In this document: positions 45,094-53,284 of the stretch, in pieces | Position numbering within the stretch: position 1 is the first letter of the stretch | How the letters are laid out: every line of letters starts with the position of its first letter | NCBI GenBank assembly: GCA_016709545.1 | Contig: JADJMO010000009.1 | Coordinates: 124,001-188,000 of the forward strand | Direction: 5' to 3' | Source of the DNA: Myxococcales bacterium | GTDB lineage: Bacteria > Myxococcota_A > Polyangia > Polyangiales > JADJMO01 | Length of the DNA: 64,000 nt | The notes under the pieces: generated by a model | What the model was told of the DNA's origin: nothing | The model's input: the letters and a program-made list of their open reading frames with translations, nothing else | Databases searched by the model: none | Made by a program: the position numbers and the translations under genes

Positions 45094-45997
45094 TCGCTGC
45101 CGGCCGCCGCGCCACCGCGAACACGCCCGGCTCGATCTCGCGGACCTGCCCGCGCACCGTGAGGCCACCGAGCGCCGCCGTCATCGCGGAGGCGCTCCGC
45201 TGCGTGAGCATCACGAGCTGGTCGATCGTCGCCGGCCGCTCGGCGAGCCGCGCGAGCACGTCGTGCTCGTCGGCGCCGAGGAACGGCAAGAGCTCCTGCG
45301 TCGTGGCGCGGGCACGCGCGCCGACGGGACGGAGCTCCGACACCCGAGGGACGATCGAGTCGCCGCGCAGGTGTCGCAGCAGCTGCTCGGGCGCGAGCAG
45401 GGGCTGCGCGCCGCCGATGGACAGCTCGAGGCCACAACCGGCCATCGACTCGTCCCACGGAGAGCCGGGCACGACCCACAACCGGCGCCCCGCCTTGCGG
45501 GCGAAGTTCGCCGTGTTCCGGGCCCCGCTCTCGATCGGCGCCGCCGTGACCACCACGTGATCGGAGAGGCACGCGATGACAGCGTTGCGGGCGTGGAAGC
45601 GCGGGCGCTGGGGGCGCTCGACGATGGCGACCAGCGCGCCGTTCTCGCGGATGCGGCGGAACAGCGAGGCGTTCTCGGCCGGCACCCAGGCGTCGATGGC
45701 CCCGGGCAACACGGCCACGGTCTTGCCCCGCGCCTCCAGAGCAGCGCGATGGGCCATCGTGTCGATGCCGCGCGCCCCGCCGGAGACGATCACCATCCCG
45801 GCCTCGGCCAGCGACCACGCGAGGCGCCGCGTGAACTCCAGGGCCTCGGTGCACGGCCGGCGTGTCCCGACGATCGAGACGGCGGCGAGGCAGTCGAGCT
45901 GGGTCGCGAGCGGTCCCTCGGCGACCAGGACCGCGGGGGGATCGGCGTCGTTCAGCCGACGAGGAAATCGTGGATCGAGCGGGTGCAGGCGCAGCAT
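45083..45997 (-). CDS. dprA: DNA-processing protein DprA
   Basis: A 304-aa protein. The extended Rossmann fold carries VSIVGTRRPCTEALEF, VIVSGGARGIDTMAHRAALEARGKTVAVLPGAID, ENGALVAIVERPQRPRFHARNAVIACLSDHVVVTAAPIESGARNTANFARKAGRRLWVVPGSPW. A C-terminal winged-helix (EHDVLARLAERPATIDQLVMLTQRSASAMTAALGGLTVRGQV) is present. DprA loads RecA on incoming single strands during transformation. The N-terminal SAM domain is short or absent. Last gene of a minus-strand series after dnaJ and the 115-aa gene. Confidence 0.92.
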   Translation of the reverse strand: MLRLHPLDPRFPRRLNDADPPAVLVAEGPLATQLDCLAAVSIVGTRRPCTEALEFTRRLAWSLAEAGMVIVSGGARGIDTMAHRAALEARGKTVAVLPGAIDAWVPAENASLFRRIRENGALVAIVERPQRPRFHARNAVIACLSDHVVVTAAPIESGARNTANFARKAGRRLWVVPGSPWDESMAGCGLELSIGGAQPLLAPEQLLRHLRGDSIVPRVSELRPVGARARATTQELLPFLGADEHDVLARLAERPATIDQLVMLTQRSASAMTAALGGLTVRGQVREIEPGVFAVARRPAATRP

Positions 45998-46094
45998 GCC
46001 CGTCGTCGGCGCGAGCCCACCGAGAGTTGCTCGGTCTCTGCGCAGCGAACGACGGGCATCGACCGCCCTGCAGCGGGCTCAGCCCCCCTGCAGC

Positions 46095-46442
46095 TCAGGC
46101 CTTGGGGGCGAAATCGAACAGCGCGACGAGCTCGACCTTGTCGGCCTTCTTGCGCTCGAGGATCGTGTTGACGGCGCGAAGCAGGCGGCTCTTGGTGGGG
46201 CCGCTGACCGGCTTGCCCGCGTAGATCTTGCTGAGGGTGACCTCGTTGAGGGGCCGACCCGAGCGCGGCTTGCGGGTCTCGGCGGCGCCCTTCTTGTCGC
46301 CCTCTTCCTTCTTGCCCTGACGCTTCGCGAGGCGGAGCGCGCGATCCGCGGGGCGCAGCGACTCGAGGTCCGCCGAGACGGCGAGGAGCTGGCGCTGGTC
46401 GATCTTCTGGGCGGTGAGGAACTGTTCGAGCTTCGACGACAT
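46095..46442 (-). CDS. Small basic hypothetical protein (115 aa), possibly XRE-like
   Basis: Lys/Arg-rich. Residues 1-35 are helical (LEQFLTAQKIDQRQLLAVSADLESL), residues 40-65 a charged linker, and the C-terminal half (EVTLSKIYAGKPVSGPTKSRLLRAVNTIL) has the spacing of the last helices of a Cro/XRE-type HTH. No direct evidence for DNA binding. A GCTAGGGT box at 46482-46487 gives a leader of about 35 nt. It lies between dnaJ and dprA on the same strand. Confidence 0.55.
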   Translation of the reverse strand: MSSKLEQFLTAQKIDQRQLLAVSADLESLRPADRALRLAKRQGKKEEGDKKGAAETRKPRSGRPLNEVTLSKIYAGKPVSGPTKSRLLRAVNTILERKKADKVELVALFDFAPKA

Positions 46443-46532
46443 CGGGAGTGGCCTCGACGAGGGGTGAGAGATGGGCCGCGCACCCTAGCGGAGGCGACCC
46501 CTCATCGGCAAGGGGCGGCCGTCTCCGCGGGC

Positions 46533-47681
46533 TCAGCCCGTCCCGGTCTCGGTGGTCTCGGCGCCGGTCTCGGTGACGGGGGTCTCGCTCGGCTGGCCGC
46601 CGCTCGCGCGCAACGCCTCGCGGAGCTGCTCGACCAGCTGCCGGGTCGCCGCCTCGAGCGCGTCGCCGCGCGGCACCTCCACCTCGACCACCACGTGCAG
46701 CGCGCCGCGACCACGCCCCTTGCCTTCGAGCTTCGGGACGCCGCGACCCCGGACCACCACCACGTGGCCGGGCTGGGTGCCGGCCGGCAGCTCGATCTCG
46801 AGCGGCTCGTCGTCGAGCGTGGCCACCGGGAGCTTGGCCCCGAGGATTGCGTCGGCGACGCCGACCTTGAGCCGCGTGGCGAGATCGGCGCCGTGACGCT
46901 CGAAGCGCGGGTCGGGCTCGAGCTCGATCTGCACGAGGACGTCTCCGGCCTGGCCGCCGTTCGGCGCGGGCATTCCCTGGCCGGGGATGCGCAGGACCTG
47001 GCCTTCGTCGATGCCCGCCGGGAAGCTGACGACGACCTTCTTCTGTCGCGCCTCTTGTCCCTGGCCGCGGCACTGCGTGCAGGGGCTCTTGAGGATGCGT
47101 CCCTCGCCGCGGCACGTGGGGCACGGCGCGGTGAACATGACGAAGCCCCGCGCGTTGGAGACCTGTCCGGAGCCGCGGCACGTGCCGCACGCCGTGGGCT
47201 GCGTGCCTGGCTCGGCGCCGTTGCCGTTGCACCGCTCGCAGGGCGCGGGAAACGCGATCGCGAGCTCGCGCTTGCAGCCGAACGCGGCGTCCTTGAGCGG
47301 CAGCCGCTCCTGGACGCGCAGATCGGCGCCACGGCGTGGACCGCGGCCGCGCCCGCGCTGGCCACCCCCGCCGAAGAACTCGGAGAACAGATCCTGGAAG
47401 TTGCCGAAGATGTCGCCGAGATCGACGCCACCCGGGAAGCCTCCTCCCCCACCCTCGAGGCCGGCGAAGCCGTACTGGTCGTAGATCGCGCGCTTCTGCT
47501 CGTCGGAGAGGACCTGGAACGCCTCCGTGGCCTCCTTGAAGCGCTGGGCGGCGACGGGATCGCCGTTGTTGCGATCGGGGTGGTGCTTGAGGGCGGCCTG
47601 CTTGTAGGCCTTGCGGATCTCGTCTGGCCCCGCCTCGCGCCCTACCCCCAGCACTTCGTACAGATCACGGCGTTCGTCCAT
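46533..47681 (-). CDS. dnaJ: Chaperone protein DnaJ
   Basis: A 382-aa full-length type I J-protein. J domain with HPD in AALKHHPDRNNGD, Gly/Phe region (GGGGGFPGGVDLGDIFGNF), four zinc repeats CERCNGNG, CGTCRGSG, CPTCRGEG and CTQCRGQG, then two beta C-terminal client-binding domains (VSFPAGIDEGQVLRIPGQG). The last 25 residues are a Thr/Glu-rich tail. It recruits clients to DnaK. The partner dnaK is not in the window. ATG 47681. Confidence 0.96.
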   Translation of the reverse strand: MDERRDLYEVLGVGREAGPDEIRKAYKQAALKHHPDRNNGDPVAAQRFKEATEAFQVLSDEQKRAIYDQYGFAGLEGGGGGFPGGVDLGDIFGNFQDLFSEFFGGGGQRGRGRGPRRGADLRVQERLPLKDAAFGCKRELAIAFPAPCERCNGNGAEPGTQPTACGTCRGSGQVSNARGFVMFTAPCPTCRGEGRILKSPCTQCRGQGQEARQKKVVVSFPAGIDEGQVLRIPGQGMPAPNGGQAGDVLVQIELEPDPRFERHGADLATRLKVGVADAILGAKLPVATLDDEPLEIELPAGTQPGHVVVVRGRGVPKLEGKGRGRGALHVVVEVEVPRGDALEAATRQLVEQLREALRASGGQPSETPVTETGAETTETGTG

Positions 47682-47809
47682 GGGGATATCGAGGCGCTAT
47701 CGGTGTCGAGACGCGTTGCCCACGAGGAGGGGTCAGACGCTGTCGCGCAAGCTGAGGCTGGTCAGGCGGCCTGTCAACGGGTGACGACGCACGAAGTGGA
47801 GGGCGCGGG

Positions 47810-49674
47810 TCAGGAGACGCCACGCGACGTGGCGCGCTGGGCCGAGAGCTGGGCCGAGAGCTGGGCGATGAGCGTATCGCGCTCGGCGAGCGCGGCGCGG
47901 AGGCTCGCGTCGTCTCCTGGGCGAGCCGGCGTTCGAGCTGCGCGGCGCGTTCGTGCTCCTGCTGCAGGGCTTGTCGGAGCGCGTCGAGCTCCGTGCCCTT
48001 GTCGGCAGGCAGGTTCGGCACGTCGCGGGCGGGCTCTGCGCCGAGGACCCGCTGCGCCTCCGCCTCGACCTGTCGCTCCAGCTCGGCGACGCGCCAGAAC
48101 GCGCTCTGCAGATCGGCCTCGCGACGGGCCGCGTCGCGCGCGAGCTGATCGCGCTCGGCCCGGGCGGTCACGAGCGCGTTCTCGAGGGACGCCTCGAGCG
48201 CCGAAGCGACCGGCTCCACCGACACCTGTGCGGTCTCGAGCTCGGCGAGCAGCTCGTGCAGCATGCGCTCGCGGCGGTCGTTCTCGGCGCGGGCCGCGCG
48301 CAGCTCGGCGCCACGCGCGCGCAGGGCGGCCTCGAGCTCCTGGACCTCTTGCTCGTGGGTCTTCTGCCCGTGGAGCAGCTCGCGCTGGAGGCGCTCGGCG
48401 AGGGCCTCGGCGGCCCGCGCGTGCTGGGTCAGCACGGTCATCGTCTCCTGATCGACGTTGGAGCGAGAGGAGTCCTCGGCGAGCTGGTTCTCGAGGCGGT
48501 CCTCGAGGCCCTTCGCGCGGGTCAGCGAGGCGGCGAGCTCGCGCTCCTTCTCGTCGAGCCGGTGGCGCAGCTCGCTCTCGGCGCGGGTCTGGGTGGCGAA
48601 CCGCTCGCGCAGCTCGCTCACCTCGGCGAGCGCGTGCGCGAGCTCCTCCGCCATGCGCTGCGCCTCGGCGAGCGGCACGCCTCCACGGACGCCGGGCGTC
48701 GCGAGCTGGGTGCGGGCCTCGATGAGCTCGGCCTCCAGCGTGAGGCGGAGCTCGCGCAGCTCGGCGAGCTCCGGCTTCACCTTGGCGAGCTCGGCCTCGA
48801 GCCGGCGCTTGGCGCCGCGCTCCTCCTCGACCTCGCGGGGGAGCTTCGAGAGCTTGTCGCGGAGGCGGCGCACGTCGTCGAGCGCGGAGGCGAGCTCGGC
48901 GTGTTCCCGCTCGGCGCGGAGGCCGGCCTCGCCGGCGCGAGCTTCGGCCTCGGAGCGCTTCTGGTCGGAGACGAGGAGGCGCGCCTCGAGCTGCTCCACC
49001 AGCGAGCGATCGACGCCCGTCTTCGCGAGCTCGTCGCGGGGGAACTGCACGAGGTCGAACGCCTCGAGCACCGAGGCGCCGCCGTGCTGGGCCACCACCG
49101 CGACGAACCACTCGGGGGCCTCGGGCGATTCGGTGAGCGACGTGTCGAACGCGACCGCGGGCTCCTGATCGGGGCCGAGCTCCGCGACGGCATAGGCCGC
49201 GAACGGCACCACGCCGAGCATGCGCACGTCGGCGAACTGCAGCGCGCAGAGGTCGTAGAACGCGCGGTACGAGGGCGCGGGGACGTTGGCCTCGGGGGCC
49301 GGCAGCCAGGGAGAGCCCCCGGCCTCGTTGCGGCAACCGATCAGCGCGACGCCGCGGGCGCCGACCAGGCGGCGGACCTGCGCGAGCACCGACTCCGGGT
49401 CGCCGAGCAGCGCGAGATCGGGCGCGAAGACGAGGTCGAAGACGCCCTCGCGGAGCCCCAGATCGAGGGCGCGGAGCGGCGCGAGGACCAACCCCTCGCC
49501 GTCGCTCTTGGCGGGCTCGGAGGGCGGCAAGGACGGGTCGTACACGTGCACCGCCCTCGCCCCTCGATCGAACAGGAGTTCGACGAGGCTCGGGTCGTTG
49601 GGCGCAAGGAAGGCCACACGGCGCCCGGATACGAGCGGCTCCGCGTGAACGGCGAGGACATGGGACGGAAACAC
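47810..49674 (-). CDS. Long coiled-coil protein with N-terminal methyltransferase-like domain (frameshifted at the end)
   Basis: About 621 aa once joined. Residues 1-205 resemble a class I methyltransferase Rossmann core (RRVAFLAPNDPSLVELLFDRGARAVHVYD, FDLVFAPDLALLGDPESVLAQVRRLVGARGVALIGC) without a clear GxGxG motif, so SAM binding is uncertain. Residues about 225-620 are continuous heptad coiled coil. Near 47917 one missing G shifts the frame after RRLAQ; the other frame continues DDASLRAALAERDTLIAQLSAQLSAQRATSRGVS to 47810. GTG 49674 follows the DUF2207-like gene by 12 nt. The layout suggests a polar scaffold or septum-type structural protein; function unknown. Confidence 0.65.
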
Positions 49675-49686
49675 GGGGGGCGGAGC

Positions 49687-51471
49687 CTAGGAGTGCGACG
49701 GCCCGAAGCCAACTGCCGGCGCCACGAGGGCCCTCGGAGTCCTTCTTCGCTCGGGTAGCGTGGCGTCCTCGGTCCCCAGGATCGCGGCCTCCGCGCGGGT
49801 CAGGAGCTCGAAGACCCCCTCCCTGGCCTGGGAGGACAGGCGCACGGCCGTGACGCTCTCGGTCGGGTCCCGACCGAGGGTGCGCACCACCTCGAGGTCC
49901 TCGGCGAGCGCGCGGAGGGACCGATCGGCGGCCGAGCCGGCCTCGGTGCGGAATAGGATCTCGAGGCGCAGTTCGACGCCGGCGAAGCCCTCGGAGGTGC
50001 CGGCGCCGGCTTCGATGCCGACGAGGCCGCGTGTCCGCGCCTCCGCGGACGGCTCGAAGCGCACGCGGACGTCCGCCGGGCCCCGCGCGCCGGCGCGCTG
50101 CACGAGCTGACCGCGCGCGGCGAGCGGCGCGAGCAGCTCGAGAGCACCCCTGGTGGAGCACGGCGCGATCTGCGCGCGTCGGCCGGTCACGAAGAGCGGC
50201 GCGAGGACGACGACGTTCATCGCCACGGCGAGGGCCAGCCGGGGGTGCGTGCCACCGAGCAGCGCGGCCGCGAGGGTCGCCCCACCGATCACGACGAGCG
50301 CCGCGAGCGCGCCCGGGAGACCGCTCGGGTCCACGAAGGAGGCCGGCGGGAGCGGCGGCGCGGGTGCGCGCGGCACGCGCAGCCAGCGACCCGCGGTGCG
50401 GGCGGAAGGGGCACGGGGAGGCCGGAGCACGGCCAGCGACATCGACAGGGCGATGCACGGCACCGCGAGGGGCGCGGGGAGGAGGAGGGTCGCGAGGGCC
50501 GCGCCACCGACGGTGAGCCCGTAGGCGGCCGCGCGCACGTCGTCGGACAGGAACGACACGAGGGGCCGAGGCGGCGGGAGCTCGAGCCGCGTCGCGAGCG
50601 CGCGCACGGCGCGGTCCCGCGCGCGGAGGGTGAAGGCCAGCAGCAGCCCGAGGAGCCCGGCTCCGATCGCGAGCGCGACCGGACGACCGCGCGCGCGGGT
50701 GCCACCGAGCGGTCGTGCGTCCACGTCGTTGGCCCCCGTCGCCGCCGCGAGGGCCGGGAACGCCTGCGGATCGACGCGCAGGATCCACCGCGCGTCGTCG
50801 TGCGGGGGCACGTGCGGTCGCACGATGGTGAGCGTGTCCTTGGCCCCCTCGCGCTTGACGGTCACGAGCGCGAGGCCGTCGATGGCGTGCTCGACCTCTC
50901 CGACGTCGGCGACGGTGAGGCGGGGCTCACCGACGGCCGCCGGCAGGACCACGGTGACCTTCCCGTTGTCGTAGCCCTCGGGCCAGCGGGGCGCGCCGAG
51001 CGCGAGGCGGAGCGCGCTGCCGTCGCGGACGATGCGGTGCGTGCGGACGAAGTCGACCCGGTAGCGCAGGTGGACGGTGAACTCGCCGCGCGGCAGCCCA
51101 TCGGCCCCGAGCCGGACGCGCAGCTGGCGCGGCTCCTTCGCGGGCTCCGCGAACGCGGGCGAGACGTTGCCCTTCGGATCGGTGACGGTGATCGGCCAGC
51201 CGAGGCCGTCCATGCCGGCGACGGTCGTCGGGTCGGTGGGCGCGGTCGCGCCCTCCTCGATCCCCTCCACGACGAAGGTACGGAAGTGCTTCGAGGTCAC
51301 GTGGATCCCGACGTCCTCGACCACCTCGGCGATGCCGTCCTTGTCGATCACGACGCGCCGATCGGCCGAGCGGAGCGTGGCGTCGCCCCACACCGCCGTG
51401 GCGCCCGCGCTCGAGGGCGCGAGGGCGAGGACGGCCCCGATCACGGCGGCGGCGAACGAGCGGACCCGCAT
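49687..51471 (-). CDS. DUF2207-like membrane protein
   Basis: A 594-aa protein. Signal peptide (to about residue 25), a periplasmic beta domain (VVIDKDGIAEVVEDVGIHVTSKHFRTFVVEGI...LRYRVDFVRTHRIVRDGSALRLALGAPRWPEGYDNGKVTVVLP), then TM segments at about 270-290, 325-355 and 395-440, and a cytoplasmic tail. This is the DUF2207 layout; no catalytic function is known for the family. ATG 51471 has GGGAGG 4 nt upstream and a TAAGGC box. It diverges from dacB across 76 nt. Confidence 0.6.
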   Translation of the reverse strand: MRVRSFAAAVIGAVLALAPSSAGATAVWGDATLRSADRRVVIDKDGIAEVVEDVGIHVTSKHFRTFVVEGIEEGATAPTDPTTVAGMDGLGWPITVTDPKGNVSPAFAEPAKEPRQLRVRLGADGLPRGEFTVHLRYRVDFVRTHRIVRDGSALRLALGAPRWPEGYDNGKVTVVLPAAVGEPRLTVADVGEVEHAIDGLALVTVKREGAKDTLTIVRPHVPPHDDARWILRVDPQAFPALAAATGANDVDARPLGGTRARGRPVALAIGAGLLGLLLAFTLRARDRAVRALATRLELPPPRPLVSFLSDDVRAAAYGLTVGGAALATLLLPAPLAVPCIALSMSLAVLRPPRAPSARTAGRWLRVPRAPAPPLPPASFVDPSGLPGALAALVVIGGATLAAALLGGTHPRLALAVAMNVVVLAPLFVTGRRAQIAPCSTRGALELLAPLAARGQLVQRAGARGPADVRVRFEPSAEARTRGLVGIEAGAGTSEGFAGVELRLEILFRTEAGSAADRSLRALAEDLEVVRTLGRDPTESVTAVRLSSQAREGVFELLTRAEAAILGTEDATLPERRRTPRALVAPAVGFGPSHS

Positions 51472-51535
51472 GTGCCTCCCGCCTTACCGAGGGGCGGCGC
51501 CGCGGGCCGAGTTTTCGGCAGGGGGCTCGCTGGGC

Positions 51536-51541
51536 TAGAGG
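51536..51541 (+). promoter_or_regulatory. -10 element (GC-TAGAGG) of dacB
   Basis: GGGCTAGAGG, then 6 nt, then ATG 51548. TTTTCG 18 nt upstream could serve as -35. Confidence 0.45.
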
Positions 51542-51547
51542 AGAGGC

Positions 51548-53017
51548 ATGCCTCGATCACGCTGGCTCCGCCCGCTCGCCGCTGGGCTGGTCGCTGCTTC
51601 TGCACTGCTCCTTCCGGCGCGGGCCTCGAGCGAGGCGGCGCCCAAGCCGGGCGCCATCGCCGCCGAGCTGGCCCGGCTCGCCGCGGGCGCCGAGGTGAAG
51701 GGCTTTCACGTCGGCGTGGAGGCCATCGAGATCGACACCGGCCGCGTGCTGGTCGCCGCCGGCGAGCACCAGCCGCTCAACCCTGCGTCGAACGCGAAGC
51801 TCGTGACGGCCGTCGCCACGCTGGTCCTGCTCCACCCGGAGCACCGCTTCGAGACGGGCCTCTACGGCCCCTCGGGCAAGGGCTCGGTGCTGTCGGGGCC
51901 GCTCGTGCTCCGCGGCTTCGGCGACCCTTCGCTGCGCACCGGCGACCTGTACGCCATGGCGCTCGAGCTCAAGCGCGACGGCGTCAAGCGCATCGACGGC
52001 GGGATCCTCGTCGACCAGCGCTTCTACGACGAGGCGTTCGCGCCGCCCGCGTTCGAGCAGCAACCGAACGAGTGGATGCCGTTCCGCGCGCCGGTGGCGG
52101 CGATCTCGCTCGACGAGAACGCGGTCGTCGCGACCATCCGGCCGGGGGGCGGCGACCACGCGATCGTCTCGTTCTGGCCGCCGGGGTTCGTCGAGGTCGA
52201 GGGGACCATCAAGCTGAACGAGGGCGGCGGCACGAACGTGCAGTTCGCGCTCTCGGCGCACCCGACCGACCCGTCGCGCATGCTCGCCAAGGTGAGCGGG
52301 TCGATCCCTGCGAGCGTGAAGGGCGTGACCTACACGCGCCGCGTCGAGGACCCGCGCCTGCTCGCCGGCTATGCGCTCAAGGCGATCCTCCAGGACATGG
52401 GGATCGAGGTGAAGGGCGACGTGAAGGCGGGCGCCGCGAGCGCGCACACGCTGCTCGCGAAGCACAAGTCGGCGCCGGTCGGCGCGTTGCTCCTGCCGGT
52501 CGGCAAGGACAGCAACAACTTCTACGCCGAGACGATGATGAAGGTGCTCGGCGGCGAGAAGAAGGGCAAGCCCGCCACCACCGCGAACGGCGCCGAGCTC
52601 GCCACCAAGCTCCTCGAGAAGATCGGCGCCTTCGACACCGGCGTGGTGGTCAAGAACGGCAGCGGCCTCTTCGACGCCAACCGCGCCACCGCGCACGAGC
52701 TCGCCACGCTGCTGCGCTGGGCGTGGCGCGAGCCGAGCATCCAGCCCGAGATGGCGGCGCACCTGAGCGTCGGCGGCGTCGACGGCACGCTGCACGGTCG
52801 CTTCAAGGCCGAGCACGCGCGCCGCGCCGTGCGGGCCAAGACCGGCACGCTCGACGACGCGGTCGCGCTCAGCGGCTACGTGCTCGCCCCGCCGGGTCGC
52901 AGCCCCGTCGCGTTCTCGATCCTCGTCAACAACTGCAAGGGGCGGGTCGCGCAGGCGCGCGGCTTCGCCGACCGCATCGTCGCGAAGATCGTGCACGAGG
53001 TGTGGGGCGGGACCTGA
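51548..53017 (+). CDS. dacB: D-Ala-D-Ala carboxypeptidase/endopeptidase (PBP4, S13)
   Basis: A 489-aa periplasmic peptidoglycan enzyme. Signal peptide to about residue 27. Catalytic SxxK is PASNAKLVTAVATL, SxN is GKDSNNFYAETMM and KTG is VRAKTGTLDDAVALSGYV. The middle insertion typical of PBP4 (FGDPSLRTGDLY, DQRFYDEAFAPPAFEQ) is present. It trims stem peptides and cuts cross-links during wall remodelling. A leaderless start is predicted from the -10 box. Confidence 0.94.
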   Translation: MPRSRWLRPLAAGLVAASALLLPARASSEAAPKPGAIAAELARLAAGAEVKGFHVGVEAIEIDTGRVLVAAGEHQPLNPASNAKLVTAVATLVLLHPEHRFETGLYGPSGKGSVLSGPLVLRGFGDPSLRTGDLYAMALELKRDGVKRIDGGILVDQRFYDEAFAPPAFEQQPNEWMPFRAPVAAISLDENAVVATIRPGGGDHAIVSFWPPGFVEVEGTIKLNEGGGTNVQFALSAHPTDPSRMLAKVSGSIPASVKGVTYTRRVEDPRLLAGYALKAILQDMGIEVKGDVKAGAASAHTLLAKHKSAPVGALLLPVGKDSNNFYAETMMKVLGGEKKGKPATTANGAELATKLLEKIGAFDTGVVVKNGSGLFDANRATAHELATLLRWAWREPSIQPEMAAHLSVGGVDGTLHGRFKAEHARRAVRAKTGTLDDAVALSGYVLAPPGRSPVAFSILVNNCKGRVAQARGFADRIVAKIVHEVWGGT

Positions 53018-53037
53018 ACGTCGAAGGAGGCCCCCCG

Positions 53038-53266
53038 GGCTGAAGCCCGGGGCACCGACGGCGGGGGCAAGCCCGCCTCCCGGCGGGCTCCGACTCTTCG
53101 CACGGAAGGCCGCGGTTTCAGCCTCGGAACGACGCGCCGATCTTCCCGCTGCGGGTTGTCTGCAGCGAGAGGTCCAGCCAGCGATTCGGGACGCGAAGCC
53201 CGGGGTGATAGGCCCCAGGCTTACGGTGTCGTCGGTGCCCCGGGCTTCAGCCGCTGAAGCCCGGGG
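53038..53266. repeat. Intergenic inverted-repeat mosaic (22-bp arms and strong hairpins)
   Basis: The 22-bp segment 53038-53059 (GGCTGAAGCCCGGGGCACCGAC) recurs inverted, exactly, at 53231-53252. Each arm lies in its own hairpin: CCCCGGGCT/AGCCCGGGG around 53033-53052, and 14-bp CCCCGGGCTTCAGC/GCTGAAGCCCGGGG at 53238-53266. Between them is another GGCGGG/CCCGCC stem. It fills the whole gap between convergent dacB and the sigma factor gene. Probably a REP-like element that also ends transcription from both sides. Confidence 0.6.
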
Positions 53267-53284
53267 GCCTGGATCGACAGGGTC

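Noticed and set aside
49684..49689. TAGGCT box 9 nt before GTG 49674 as a separate promoter
   Set aside because: Its TAG is the stop codon of the upstream DUF2207-like gene, so the match may be coincidental.
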